Of a stretch of 64,000 nt of DNA, positions 35,801-44,033 are shown piece after piece. The notes below the pieces were generated by a model. It did no database searches, was not told where the DNA came from, and worked only from the letters and a program-made list of their open reading frames with translations. Within the stretch, counting starts at the first letter, position 1, and every line of letters starts with the position of its first letter. Source of the stretch: Apostichopus japonicus (Eukaryota; Echinodermata; Holothuroidea; Aspidochirotida; Stichopodidae); contig NC_092568.1 of the NCBI RefSeq assembly GCF_037975245.1, forward strand, positions 29,764,001 through 29,828,000, read 5' to 3'. A program made the translations under genes and the position numbers.

Positions 35801-37390
35801 GTTGACCCCTTACAACTTGCCACTGCCAACTTAGGCTACCTAGTTCATAGGCGTATATAGGTCACTGTACTGGTAATCATCAATGATGAGGTGAACTCAA
35901 TATTTGCATATACAGTGACCTCAATTGTATACCTTCGCATAAATGTGTTGGGTAAAACATGAGACAGTATGTTCGAAACTTTGAATCGAATGGGAACTGT
36001 CAAATCCCTGTTACTATTGTTATATCATTGAATATAAAATTACATGTAAAACATGATATTGAAAAGATTAAGTAAATTATATAATTCACCACCTTTCCCA
36101 GACGCGTACTATATAAACGAATTTAAATGCGAACTTGCCGCTGCAGCCCTTGGTAGTGTTGCAATCGACTTGGAAAGTCCTGAGCCTATCATGCCGATTT
36201 TTTTATTCAAAGTTAAATAAACCATTAAATAAATAATTAAATGTCATCTATGAAAGAATATAACAGTGGCATATTATGAAATACCATGCCAAATGCATGA
36301 GTGATTTATCATTAAGTTTATCCATATAAGTATACAACTGTTCAACTGTTGCATAATTAAATGTCATCTATGCAAGAACATGCCAAGTGCATGCCAAGTG
36401 CATGACTCTTGCATAATAAATTGTATCCTACTAAGTATATGGCTGTTGCGTAATTAAAGTTACGATATGCCATGACCATAAATGTTCTAGGCATATAAAT
36501 GAAATACATACCAAAATGTATGACTCTTGTAGAAATAAGTAGGCCAAGAACATAACTGTTTCGTAAGTTTACTGTATATGTTAATGATAATGATAACTGT
36601 TGTGCAATTCAATGTATGCCAAAAACATAATTGTTGCATAATGAAATGTACTATGCCAAGATGCATGACTGTTGCAGGACAATGTGTATGCCAAGAACAT
36701 AATTAATTAAGTGATAATTAATTAAAGACAGGTGAATATTGCATATAGTGAAGTGCATGTCAAGTCAATGACTCATGCATAATTGAATAAGGGATAATGT
36801 TTTCTCAGAAATGTATACGTAGGTATATACTGCCCATGGTGGGTAACTATGCGTGACAATATTTTATATAGTGTGAGGTTATAGTTATTATTATTGGACG
36901 TTCTATACCACAAAATTTCTGTCCAAATACATACTTCAAACTATAAAGATGTGCAACGGTGATGATAGTAAGGATTCATTTTTATATTATAGAAGTTTGC
37001 ATGCACAACTTGTGTTGTCTGCAAGTCGTTAATCGGATGATAAATTTCCGGGAAAAATTCCATATAGTAGAGTTATTATAAATCATAAATCATAAACATG
37101 GAATTGTTATTATCATGAGTTGTGAACAGAGGAGCTGACGTCATCAACTTTTCCTAAAAGTAACGTCCAATTGTCATATTTAAACTAGGGCGAAAATCTT
37201 GTTGATATATATTTATAAAGTGTGTGTATGATGAAAACTATACAAAGTCTGTAGTGCTTACCTGTGTACACGTTACAGTACAAAGAACAAGAAGGTAAAT
37301 TTCACCGATGGATTTAATTCCGAAAGACAAAATATGGCGCTGAAATGGAAGTAGCATTATTTTCGGAGATAGAGCACTCGTGGTAAACAT
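9827..37390 (-). CDS. JAG: Jagged/Serrate-type Notch ligand, complete 25-exon gene
   Basis: Cell-surface ligand that activates Notch receptors on neighbouring cells. Joining 25 coding exons with GT/AG sites and matching phases gives 3753 nt, 1250 residues plus stop (human JAG1: 1218). Domain order: signal peptide (about 1-43), MNNL domain (44-163), DSL domain with six cysteines at 204-246, 16 EGF repeats (about 249-875), VWC-like cysteine-rich domain (876-1013), juxtamembrane region, helix 1110-1132 followed by RRLIRK, and a 118-residue cytoplasmic tail. The 16 EGF repeats correspond one to one with those of vertebrate Jagged, including the atypical EGF10 with its long insert. The cysteine-rich domain separates it from Delta ligands. 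Introns range from about 0.33 to 3.8 kb and hold a hAT element, a Penelope-like remnant and minisatellites. The tail lacks the hydrophobic C-terminal PDZ-binding residue of JAG1. No frameshift or stop was found. Untranslated exons are not resolved. Confidence 0.95.
11030..11186 (-). CDS. JAG: Jagged exon 24: membrane-proximal stalk
   Basis: Encodes 52 residues from [18 protein letters not shown] to RSDNIKT, rich in charged residues. In phase 0 with acceptor GATAG, out phase 1. Confidence 0.87.
11855..11983 (-). CDS. JAG: Jagged exon 23: extracellular juxtamembrane region
   Basis: 43 codons, [20 protein letters not shown] then [15 protein letters not shown], matching GLTTEHICSELRNLNIL of JAG1. 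Phase 0 at both ends. Confidence 0.9.
12736..13029 (-). CDS. JAG: Jagged exon 22: rest of the cysteine-rich domain
   Basis: 98 codons from MVCGVDACL to NLPL, including [20 protein letters not shown], the counterpart of CPSGQSCIP..DQCFVHPC in JAG1. Phase 0 at both ends. Confidence 0.92.
13421..13745. repeat. Imperfect tandem duplication, period about 149 bp
   Basis: The block starting GTGGTTTGATTTAAACTGG at 13421 recurs at 13570, each ending with GGTAGGATGCTACC and AGCTGGCT. It lies in Jagged intron 21. Confidence 0.8.
13920..14038 (-). CDS. JAG: Jagged exon 21: VWC-like start of the cysteine-rich domain
   Basis: Encodes [19 protein letters not shown] then [14 protein letters not shown]. The frame requires the acceptor at GTAG|CACC (after 14038) rather than the CAG five bases upstream. 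Leaves in phase 0. Confidence 0.88.
14771..14996. repeat. Tandem duplication, period 111 bp
   Basis: TTGAAAAAGATTCACTAGTG begins both units (14771 and 14882) and both end in TCTCTTGACATTTTGA. Jagged intron 20. The first unit lies partly in a meaningless plus-strand frame. Confidence 0.88.
15044..15157 (-). CDS. JAG: Jagged exon 20: EGF16
   Basis: Last EGF ([16 protein letters not shown] to SGSTCSL), 114 nt. The donor is GTCAGT, weaker than the others. Confidence 0.92.
15246..15619. repeat. Minisatellite with 178-bp higher-order period
   Basis: Tandem 18-20 bp units AAGATATCAAAAGCATAGT. Variant units (CAAAGCATTG, AGATACC, CAGAAGC) recur in the same order 178 bases apart (15313 and 15491), so a block of about nine units was itself duplicated. 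Jagged intron 19. Confidence 0.9.
15738..15851 (-). CDS. JAG: Jagged exon 19: EGF15
   Basis: One EGF ([16 protein letters not shown] to FAGPDCRI). The end FAGPDCRI is identical to EGF15 of JAG1. 114 nt. Confidence 0.94.
16179..16295 (-). CDS. JAG: Jagged exon 18: EGF14
   Basis: One EGF ([14 protein letters not shown] to YDGKYCAN), 117 nt, one codon longer than its neighbours. Confidence 0.92.
16798..16911 (-). CDS. JAG: Jagged exon 17: EGF13
   Basis: One EGF ([15 protein letters not shown] to YSGPTCRI), 114 nt. Like EGF13 of JAG1 it lacks the usual NxC-type opening. Confidence 0.92.
17299..17412 (-). CDS. JAG: Jagged exon 16: EGF12
   Basis: One EGF ([16 protein letters not shown] to YKGKSCQS), 114 nt, phase 1 to phase 1. 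Confidence 0.94.
17891..18004 (-). CDS. JAG: Jagged exon 15: EGF11
   Basis: One calcium-binding-type EGF ([16 protein letters not shown] to WEGKYCQI), 114 nt, phase 1 to phase 1. Confidence 0.94.
   Translation of the reverse strand: MSTTVPAPLATMEAHVWMVSPPSSVFALSAGRVNTVR
18234..18275. repeat. Perfect hairpin, 19-bp stem
   Basis: GCAGGGAGCTGCTACTCTA is followed after GTGT by its exact reverse complement. It lies in Jagged intron 14, just outside the hAT element. It is too short for a normal animal miRNA precursor. Confidence 0.85.
18575..20270. mobile_element. Non-autonomous hAT DNA transposon (1696 bp)
   Basis: Perfect 17-bp terminal inverted repeats TAGTGTTCAAACGATTA, fitting the hAT YARNG end, flanked by exact 8-bp duplications ACTAAAAC at 18567-18574 and 20271-20278. 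Both subterminal regions are full of ACCGATTA/TAATCG words, typical transposase-binding clusters. No transposase is encoded. It is inserted in Jagged intron 14 and makes up most of that intron. Confidence 0.92.
20335..20502 (-). CDS. JAG: Jagged exon 14: remainder of the long EGF10
   Basis: Encodes VLDSCTV, a roughly 20-residue insert, then SVCGPHGKC and [11 protein letters not shown]. The same insert-bearing EGF10 (VIDSCTV...NVCGPHGKC) is diagnostic of Jagged proteins. Ends at GAAA|GTGAGT. Confidence 0.94.
20744..20935. repeat. Degenerate TCAT tetranucleotide repeat
   Basis: Imperfect (TCAT)n with variants ACTC, TAAT and CATC, in Jagged intron 13. The plus-strand frame across it (IHSFIHSF) is only the repeat translated. 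Confidence 0.9.
21202..21352 (-). CDS. JAG: Jagged exon 13: EGF9 and start of EGF10
   Basis: EGF9 runs [17 protein letters not shown] to DDRNCSS; EGF10 begins TCSKQPCE. It leaves in phase 1. Confidence 0.93.
21900..22073 (-). CDS. JAG: Jagged exon 12: end of EGF7 and EGF8
   Basis: Encodes [19 protein letters not shown], then [16 protein letters not shown] to FTGNNCQ. Phase 0 at both ends, 174 nt. Confidence 0.93.
22448..22494 (-). CDS. JAG: Jagged exon 11: first part of EGF7
   Basis: A 47-nt exon encoding [16 protein letters not shown]. Acceptor TTATAG, donor GTAAGT; it leaves in phase 0. Confidence 0.9.
23334..23447 (-). CDS. JAG: Jagged exon 10: EGF6
   Basis: One EGF repeat ([16 protein letters not shown] through WTGKNCDR), 114 nt, preceded in the transcript by the largest intron of the gene (23448-27282). 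Confidence 0.93.
23448..27282. other. Large Jagged intron 9, no internal gene recognised
   Basis: 3.8 kb between exons 10 and 9. AT-rich with CT-rich patches near 24170 and 24550-24610. The plus-strand frames here show no known domain. A short TA tract lies at about 27260-27275 beside the exon 9 donor. Confidence 0.5.
27283..27396 (-). CDS. JAG: Jagged exon 9: EGF5
   Basis: One EGF repeat beginning [16 protein letters not shown], with a calcium-binding-type N-terminal acidic motif. The donor GTAGGTGATA runs directly into a short TA tract in the intron. Confidence 0.93.
27983..28096 (-). CDS. JAG: Jagged exon 8: EGF4
   Basis: One EGF repeat ([14 protein letters not shown] through WTGQLCED), 114 nt, phase 1 to phase 1. 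Confidence 0.93.
28649..28768 (-). CDS. JAG: Jagged exon 7: EGF3
   Basis: One EGF repeat ([17 protein letters not shown] through YAGKNCEI), phase 1 to phase 1, 120 nt. Confidence 0.93.
29584..29714 (-). CDS. JAG: Jagged exon 6: end of EGF1 and EGF2
   Basis: Encodes [13 protein letters not shown], then [12 protein letters not shown] and the PWQCNC / WGGILCD signature. The intron upstream carries a 69-bp AT repeat beginning 37 bases from this exon's acceptor. Confidence 0.94.
29751..29819. repeat. (AT)n microsatellite close to a splice acceptor
   Basis: About 34 uninterrupted AT units in Jagged intron 5. The AG of exon 6 is at 29715-29716, so in transcript orientation the repeat ends about 35 bases upstream of the acceptor, where the branch site is expected. 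Confidence 0.95.
30085..31140 (+). mobile_element. Degraded Penelope-like retroelement 3' end
   Basis: The frame at about 30150-30360 reads [12 protein letters not shown], then [21 protein letters not shown], then an arginine/asparagine-rich part; after a frame shift it continues [15 protein letters not shown]. This Cys/His cluster, then IYL..C..C, then P(V)SKHFN order resembles the C-terminal GIY-YIG endonuclease of Penelope-like elements. The frame is broken near 30390. The tail ends in AATAAAG and TTGAATTTGAA repeats at 31098-31138. It lies in Jagged intron 5. Boundaries are approximate. Confidence 0.55.
31590..31960. repeat. Dispersed repeat with TGACCTTTGACC words
   Basis: Spaced TTGACCTTTGACC and ATGACCTTTGAACTTC words with CA-rich sequence. 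A related word block occurs at 46550-46680, suggesting a dispersed family. Class not identified. Confidence 0.35.
32353..32413 (-). CDS. JAG: Jagged exon 5: first half of EGF1
   Basis: Encodes [19 protein letters not shown], the short DSL-adjacent EGF typical of Jagged. In phase 1, out phase 2. Confidence 0.92.
32640..32980 (+). repeat. Possible retroelement 3' tail
   Basis: Ends GATCAATAAAGTTTTACTTAC followed by ACTT repeats, the kind of microsatellite tail that ends many LINE/SINE copies. Upstream coding similarity was not convincing. Confidence 0.35.
33208..33462 (-). CDS. JAG: Jagged exon 4: DSL domain
   Basis: Residues 164-248. The DSL (Delta/Serrate/LAG-2) module has six cysteines (204, 213, 217, 229, 237, 246) and the receptor-contact motifs FCRPRDD and GHYDCDENG. 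This module binds Notch EGF11-12. Phase 1 on both sides. Confidence 0.95.
33524..33915. repeat. Three tandem units of about 137 bp
   Basis: Units begin CATACT(A/G)TCTCATTGTGT or close variants at 33524, 33662 and 33798, and share TTATTACATGAC and AATGAGCACATA. Jagged intron 3. Confidence 0.85.
34015..34130 (-). repeat. Possible LINE 3' tail in reverse orientation
   Basis: TTCAATTCAATTCAGATTTATT read on the minus strand gives AATAAATCTGAATTGAATTGAA, a common LINE end. Only the tail is recognisable. Jagged intron 3. Confidence 0.35.
34235..34289 (-). CDS. JAG: Jagged exon 3: end of MNNL core
   Basis: A 55-nt exon encoding [18 protein letters not shown], equivalent to the SYTLLVEAWD strand of JAG1. 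Acceptor CTTCCAG, donor GTAGGT, out in phase 1. Confidence 0.9.
35155..35460 (-). CDS. JAG: Jagged exon 2: MNNL domain
   Basis: Residues 44-145. It opens [17 protein letters not shown] and continues with [12 protein letters not shown], matching the Notch-ligand N-terminal (C2-like) domain. Phase 0 at both ends. Confidence 0.93.
36220..36790. repeat. Degenerate tandem repeat with ATGCCAAGAACAT units
   Basis: Irregularly spaced copies of TGCCAAG(A/T)(A/G)CAT and GACTSTTGCATAAT words (roughly 55-65 bp apart) in Jagged intron 1. Unit length varies. Confidence 0.55.
37262..37390 (-). CDS. JAG: Jagged exon 1: start codon and signal peptide
   Basis: Residues 1-43. ATG is the complement of 37388-37390; a second in-frame Met at residue 12 could also start. 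The hydrophobic stretch IYLLVLCTV near residues 31-39 is a plausible signal-peptide core. It ends in phase 0 at CAG|GTAAGC. Confidence 0.82.
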
Positions 37391-40300
37391 GTAATAAAAA
37401 GATGAAATCCTTTTATATCCTTCGTGACATATCAGCCACGAATGACCAATACCTTGTCCTGATCTCCTCTATTAGAATGCTGAGCCAGACATCTTCAAAG
37501 GCTTAAATTCCGATATGTATCTAAAATATCCAACACCGAGACCTCAAACTCAGGTCATATACCCATACACAATAAACTTTAGTTTAAAAACTCATCCTAC
37601 AAAAAACAATTTCAACGGTAAAGAATTTTCGTACATTTATGACGTAAAATACGTCATCAACGCATCGAATATCGATGGTAACATGCAACGCAAGATAAGT
37701 TATTGACTTTTTTATGTCGAGTGAAAATTCCGTGGATTATCTTGAAGTTATACTTGAGTATACAAAACTTTGGCCAGACATTACAAACTCGAGCCTTTAC
37801 ACAAGAGCAACTAAAGAAACATATTGTATGGTTTAGCAGAAAGTTCGCGAAAGGCGATCGTTAAATTAGCGAAGGGCATTCACTTCTTACTGGCCTTGTT
37901 AAGGAGTTTTATGATTGTGGTTGTATATATCTTGCTATATAGGAGAAGTATGCGCGCATTGATATCGTGGCTTCATTCTCTCGCTATTGTCTATCGAACT
38001 ATGGTTGAATGAATAACTTGACACTCGTTAAAACATTAGTTGCTGTCGATCGAAAATAATATGGTACTTATAGGGACTTATTATAACTATAAGAGCAGTG
38101 TCGCTTGTAATCCCGTGTCCTAAAGAGAAGGCATTGCAAGAAAGAAAGCAAAGAATTCAGTTTTCTGCTCGTTACATCCAGTTTTAACTTTTTGACATCT
38201 ATATTGCTCTCAAGGATGATTCCGTCACAAAGAAGAGAAAATATTATTTTCCGAAGTTTCGAAGAGTCCCGAAGTTTGAATGTAAATCATCTCCTCAGTT
38301 TTGAAAGAAGTTTGTGAAAGAAAAGACTTGCATCAAAACTTGTTAATGTATCCAATAATAGCGATTGAACTTTAATCCTTTGTAATGAGTTGTTAACTTG
38401 GTCGCTCTTGTTACAAATCTATTTTCACGTTGTCTGCAATTGCCTTATAAATTATTAACAGCGATATATACGATATGAGTGATACATGGTAAAAAAAATT
38501 CACTGTCGTAGCCTCTTTGTATACCGTATACACTCAAACAAAAATCGCCATTAATTTCGTGAGTTTCGTTATAGCAGCCTGTTCAAGTTAAGTTCCTAAT
38601 TATTACCTCGTTAACTAATACAGTATTGTTTCTTTAATGGTCGTGTATACACAGTAGATGGGAATGTTTGGTTTCGTGTAGTGTGAAAGAGAGCCTTTAA
38701 GTGCCTTGTTTACATGCTGGTAATGAGGGTTTGTAGGATACTACGTGTTCATACTGAGCCTGGCCATAGAAGATATATTACTTGAGTTTATAGGGAGACA
38801 ATTTGTATAACCTCTTGTGATAGTCGTGAATGAACACCGGCCCCAAATAGTCTCAATTCACAAATTGTTAAGAGACGTGGCTGGCGTATTCTTTCAACCG
38901 GTGTTGCTACTCCGGCACTGCCACTTAACGTTTCCATCCGATGATGGACGAATTTGTACTGTATAGGCTCAGCATCTGACCACTTTTTCAACAAGGGGAT
39001 GGGGGAGGGTGGGCTGAACCTACAATCATTATCACTGCTCAGTGTAGCCATGACGAAAAAAGTTGCTTCGAAAGTGTAAATATATATTTTCCCAACAAAG
39101 GGATTCGTTGCACTCTACGGTATATAGCTTCTTTTTGCAGCCGGACTGCTCAACACGTGGGGCAATAACCGGGCGGGATGTCCATGACTCTAAAACAAGG
39201 AGAAGGTTACCCTGAATTTGTTGCAGCCGACCATACATGTAGGGGTCTTTGGGTCTCAGTGAAATGGTACGATCTGAGCCGTATTTATTAGACTTTGGTC
39301 TACAAGCAAAGTTTTTATCAATACCTACCGTACTATTTCATTTGCGTAGGATTGAAGGAAGGGGAGAGAGGGGTGGCAGTACTCAGAACATGGATCTGCG
39401 CCTGACTAACGTATTATTTAGGGAGTGAGAAACCTGGGGTGTTAGCCTAATGTTTTTTCCCCACTTACCCGTATTTAGTGGGTGTACCAATGTTACCTGT
39501 AGAGACGTAAAAATTACTCATACAAATGTTCAGGTACACATTAACCCTCTCGTACCCAACCCCCCCCCCCCCCCCTTCGCTCCGCCAACTAATTCGAATT
39601 GGGGACAATACTGGAATGGGTCCCGACCCCATTACAGCAAAATAACACAATTTTTTTAAATTGCAACTTTGAAAAGTGAAAAGAAACCAGGATTGTGACA
39701 CGTGATGTAGGCTATTTAAGTAAACGATAGCCCATATGTGCCACTGTGGCGATCCTATTGTGTATTTCTTTGTTGTAGAGGGACGGTCCTGTTTCGTTCG
39801 ATAAAACGCAGGAAATGACAATAAAATTATTCAGAGAACAAAAAGCTGTTCTTTTTATGTATATGTATGTGAATATATACAGACTAAATGCACTGTGTAT
39901 ACTTTGCTTGTTGAAAATCATATATTATTTTTATAATTTGTTTGATAATCATTTTTCCCAACAGTTTTACGTTGTTCATGTAGGACTGCAATTTCTTTCC
40001 ATGAAGGTTCCTTTGAAGTCGCTGCCATGTTTCGAAAAGAATGACAAGCCTATACCTGATTGGGTATCACAGAAAACCATGACTCCTACCTTCGAAGGTC
40101 AAGTTCGTTTGGGTCTGGTCTTGTCAAATATCGAACGCCTAATTATTATTCAACACTGACATAGTGTTGACATAGTCCGCCAGTCAAACTTCCACAATTT
40201 TACATGGAACGCCGAGAAGGTAACCGTTTTGTTTAACCATAGCCATTCATAATCCAAATCATTATTGAACGCGTGGACAAAAGCTTATAGTTTTCAATGC

Positions 40301-41039
40301 ATGGATTATCGCGGTGCCTTTTGTAAAAACCCTTGCAATATTGCGTTTTATCGATCATCTTTATGCTTGTTAAACGTTGACAGCTGTACACGCGTGTGCC
40401 CGCTTTATTTGACGTGCGGTTTCTCTGTCAATATACGTGTTCATGATAAATGCACCACCATAATAAACGACAGCATTATTAGCTGCTAATAAGACTTTTT
40501 TTTTCAATTAAGAAAGATATTAAACGTTCAGAATATAATTGCTAAAAAGGGGGAAAAAATGGAAATTGGCAATGCCATTGTCCAAATTTCCGTCTCTATA
40601 TAACATGCACTATCGTGGAGCTATATTTATGGTAACTAAATGACAATATTCTGTATAAGGGTGACAATAATTTTTGTTACTACTGCAGGCGTAAAAAGAC
40701 AGCTTTTATCATTTTTTTTTTTCCAGACTACCTTCATCTGATTTTATTGTTCTTATAGGGTTGATGGAAGAATATGTTTTGTACTCTTTTCATATTTTTT
40801 TACACAGTGAAAAGAATATGTGGAAAATTAGTTTCAGCTAAAAAAGATCCGCATGATGGTATAACTGCATGGTATCTTTTTCGAACCTCGTTAAGTGTAG
40901 GCCTGTATATATATATATATTCGCCTCGATATTTGTATAAACATTGCGTTCTCAAAGCACACGGATTCACCATTCAGTGTTCACTATACATGATATACTG
41001 TTTATCCCTCTATATAAAACTTTACTTTATGCCCTCTAT
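37391..41039. other. Upstream region of Jagged, no coding exon recognised
   Basis: It should contain the Jagged promoter and any 5' UTR exon. TACGTCAT-like words occur near 37640-37660. C runs lie near 39560. Open frames at 38788-39238 and 39815-40159 show no known domain or splice support. Confidence 0.4.
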
Positions 41040-41817
41040 CCCGGCCGCGAAATTTTTATTCCCAAACAGGTTTGCAATTGCGTGTAAATAGGCGCTCATG
41101 ATTGGTCGGAAAAGTTACGTCATCACGATAGAAACCTTCACTTCCAGGTAACCAAAGTGTCTGCATCCATTCGTTGCAACGAAGATATGCCCGTTCAAAA
41201 TTACCCGAAGCTTTTCGTTAATATATGTAGATGTGTTTGAAATTGGTTTAGACATATTGAGCACACTAGTATGGTATGATCATCTACTTTGATCGAAGAT
41301 TTATGTGAAGGCATTAATCGATAACATCGCACAGTGAAATGTTCGTACATGGTACATCACAAATGCGCTGGTGGCCTATATGTATTATAACTGTGTACAC
41401 AGTGCAGTGACGGAACATATCATACTGTACACTAAACTGTTTGCGTATATTCATTCAAGACTCGTGAAGTTGATTTTAGTGTAGGCCTATACCCATTCCA
41501 CAAAACGAATTCCGATTGCAGTAGAACGGCTCACAAATCTTGAATAACGTAAACACGAACCCAATAGAATGTAGCGTATGTATCATAAGTAAGGTCAACA
41601 TGTGATTCAAGCATTAAAAGTAAAGTTAGGCGTTTGATGGGAAACCCCGTAACTACATAGACTTAATTAAGTGTCAGAGTGTAACTCATTGCATGTCTTC
41701 GAACTTCGAAGCGATGCCCATTTTTGATGCTGACGTCACGAGCAATCTGATTGGCGGAAAACCACGCAATTGCAAACCTGTTTGGGAAAAAAAAATTCGC
41801 ATCCCGGCCCGGCCGCC
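41040..41817. mobile_element. Inverted-repeat element (about 780 bp), MITE-like
   Basis: A perfect 24-nt inverted pair (41061-41084 and 41763-41786, starting CCCAAACAGGTTTGC on the left) is embedded in longer imperfect arms that begin CCCGGCC. The arms also share GATTGG(T)CGGAAAA. No transposase frame, and no clear target duplication could be chosen, so the class is open. Confidence 0.65.
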
Positions 41818-42922
41818 ATAAGATCAACCCGATCTTAACCTTCATAGTTCTTTGCAGATACGTCACCTCCATATACTGCATTCAGGTCAAGAGAGGCGAA
41901 CCAAAATTTTGTCTACAGTCAATTTTATTTTATTCTTCTTCGCATAACCCTTTTTTTCGCACTATGGGTCAAGCCTGACTGAGTGACGTATAGCGTTTAA
42001 CGCCGTTACTGTATGGTACGTAAACAGTGAATTTCATATATATGATCGCTTCTTACAAAGGTCGGGGAGGTGGTGGGGTAGATGAAAACCATCTTGAACT
42101 TGTAAGTTCGCTGCACGTCCTTTATTTTCTGTACCCCAAAGGTAGCTCTCACTCCAAAAGTCCATGAAACCACCCCAATTTTGCCATATTTTCTATAAAA
42201 ATTAAAAATAAAAATTAAGCAACATTCGCTTTAGCAATTGGAAGAGGTTAATGTTTATGCACGATCGTTGATAGTACAGTGAACATGCGCATTTGTATGT
42301 TATGACACATGCGGTTCTAAACTTTGACATAATACATTATATACGGTATTCATTATGTGTTTCCATGGTAACGTTGCATCATTTCATAAATTTGAACGTT
42401 ATTTATCACTTCGAGCAAACACTTTCCCTATCTTATAGGAGATAAATGTCATCTTCAATATTTCAATATAAAGCGTTGAATATGAACAAATTTAAACCAA
42501 CAGATGATAACAATACATTTTGTTCGATAAAAGAGACCTCTTCGTCGAATTTACGACGGTGATGTTTTGCAAGAAAGCCTGGCAAAGAGAAAATAAAAAA
42601 ACCCAAAGAAAAACAGAAAAAACGACAATTAGCATATAAGTGATGTTCTCCCGGCTTAATAATGGGTAATCAATAATAGTGCATTTAATACTTTATGTTG
42701 TTACCACTATGCGGTATATTAGAGTCAGTCAATTGGCTGCGATCAATAACAACCAGAAACCAATCACTGAACAGAAAGCGAAACAAAAAATCAAGCATCA
42801 ACTGCAGAGAGCTCTTTTGTGTTAGTTTGGCAATATAGGCGTTACTCTTCGTGCTATAAGGAAATATCCAGAACATTTTGAACTTCTGTGTGTTCTACCT
42901 TACAGCATTGTTTGAAGACCGT
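41818..42922. other. Intergenic, upstream of the lectin-like gene
   Basis: AT-rich, no recognisable exon. Several minus-strand frames lack homology signals. Confidence 0.4.
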
Positions 42923-42923
42923 A

Positions 42924-42963
<40 letters not shown>

Positions 42964-42998
42964 TAGATATATCTATATATCTATAATATATATATTAA
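42923..42998. repeat. AT microsatellite with imperfect TATC extension
   Basis: About 17 AT units, then ATAGATATATCTATATATCT. It lies about 90 bases upstream of the lectin-like gene's start codon. Confidence 0.9.
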
Positions 42999-43056
42999 CT
43001 CTGTTAAATTAAATCTGTGGAGGTTTTTGACAAGTTTCGCTCCGTTTTTTATTTGT

Positions 43057-43064
43057 CATAAAAG
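43057..43064 (+). promoter_or_regulatory. Possible TATA-like element of the lectin-like gene
   Basis: CATAAAAG lies about 25 bases before the start codon of the lectin-like gene. If it is a TATA box the 5' UTR would be very short, so this is tentative. Confidence 0.25.
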
Positions 43065-43088
43065 TCTACACTCTTATCTTCGGAAAAC

Positions 43089-43679
43089 ATGAAATTCCTC
43101 ACAATTATCATCACGAGTTTGACTATTGGAGCCTGTTGTGTCTACGGGTCAGAGGATACTTGTCCTTCACCTTGGAGATTTTACCAAGACAAGTGCTACT
43201 TGTTTTATTCTGGCGAAAAGACCTTTTTCGATTCAGAGATGTTTTGTCGAAATACTTCGATAAAAAATTGCAGATGCGCAAGTTTAGTATCCATCGCGGA
43301 TATGGACGAGTTCATCTTCGTACGTGATCTCGTTTACTCGATTACGTTGGAGCCCGTGGCATTCTATATGGGAGGTTACACCACAGATGAGTGTCCAAGT
43401 GGGGCCTGGACCGATGAATCCCAAGAACAACCCATCTGTACCGGCGACAAATCGGAAAATTCAGGAAACTGTGATACCCTATGTGACTTTGATAAAGGCA
43501 ACCATGCATGTAACATCCAAAAGTGTATGGTATCAAGCGTTGAAAGTTGGTTGTATTCACTGAAGACTAGTAACATGGAATTCAGTGCTATGGTCGGGGA
43601 CTTCAACTGCACACATACCAAATTACCATTTGTTTGCGAGACCAGCTCTAAGAATACTGGACACTGCTATGACGAATAA
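43089..43679 (+). CDS. Secreted C-type lectin-like protein
   Basis: A single-exon frame of 196 residues. Residues 1-20 are a clear signal peptide (MKFLTIIITSLTIGACCVYG) and the mature protein is one C-type lectin-like domain. CPSPWRFYQDKCYLFY (25-40) is the N-terminal hairpin of long-form domains; Cys53 and Cys183 fit the canonical disulphide, with FYMGG (92-96) in place of WIGL and LPFVCE at the end. The calcium/sugar triads (EPN or QPD, and WND) are not seen; VGDFNC occupies the WND position, so classical calcium-dependent sugar binding is doubtful. There are 14 cysteines after the signal peptide, many in an unusual segment (102-146). Sequons are at Asn55 and Asn173. Echinoderms have large secreted families of this kind, used in immunity, coelomic fluid or skeleton. 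The start context AAAACATGA is favourable. Function is unknown. Confidence 0.88.
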   Translation: MKFLTIIITSLTIGACCVYGSEDTCPSPWRFYQDKCYLFYSGEKTFFDSEMFCRNTSIKNCRCASLVSIADMDEFIFVRDLVYSITLEPVAFYMGGYTTDECPSGAWTDESQEQPICTGDKSENSGNCDTLCDFDKGNHACNIQKCMVSSVESWLYSLKTSNMEFSAMVGDFNCTHTKLPFVCETSSKNTGHCYDE

Positions 43680-43739
43680 TATCGCTAACTAATGTACGTG
43701 TGACCGTTACTTTATTCGACCTAGTTTCATCCAAAATGG

Positions 43740-43852
<113 letters not shown>

Positions 43853-44027
43853 GACACACTTCACATTGAAAAGTTCTCACCGATTTGACGATTTAAGTAA
43901 CGTTGCAGAAATCATTTTACAAAACATTGGAATTAAACTTATAAAATCTGAATGAAGGAAAATGTGTAAAGGCTATGATAAATAGTAAAGAAAATGTACT
44001 CTACGTATTAAGTGCACCAATTAATTT

Positions 44028-44033
44028 AATAAA
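44028..44033 (+). promoter_or_regulatory. Candidate poly(A) signal of the lectin-like gene
   Basis: AATAAA about 350 bases after the stop codon, downstream of the TA repeat. Chosen by position only. Confidence 0.35.

Noticed and set aside
37391-37600. Su(H)/CSL sites for Notch feedback at the Jagged promoter
   Set aside because: No clear CGTGGGAA-type site found near exon 1; scattered GTGGGAA words elsewhere are not clustered.
38788-39238. Two minus-strand frames upstream of Jagged
   Set aside because: No domain and no link to Jagged exon 1; not convincing as a gene.
39815-40159. Plus-strand frame of 114 codons
   Set aside because: Some internal stretches look protein-like but there is no recognised family and no splice support.
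43136-43621. Alternative frames on both strands inside the lectin-like gene
   Set aside because: Shadows of the 196-residue frame that has the signal peptide and lectin-like domain.
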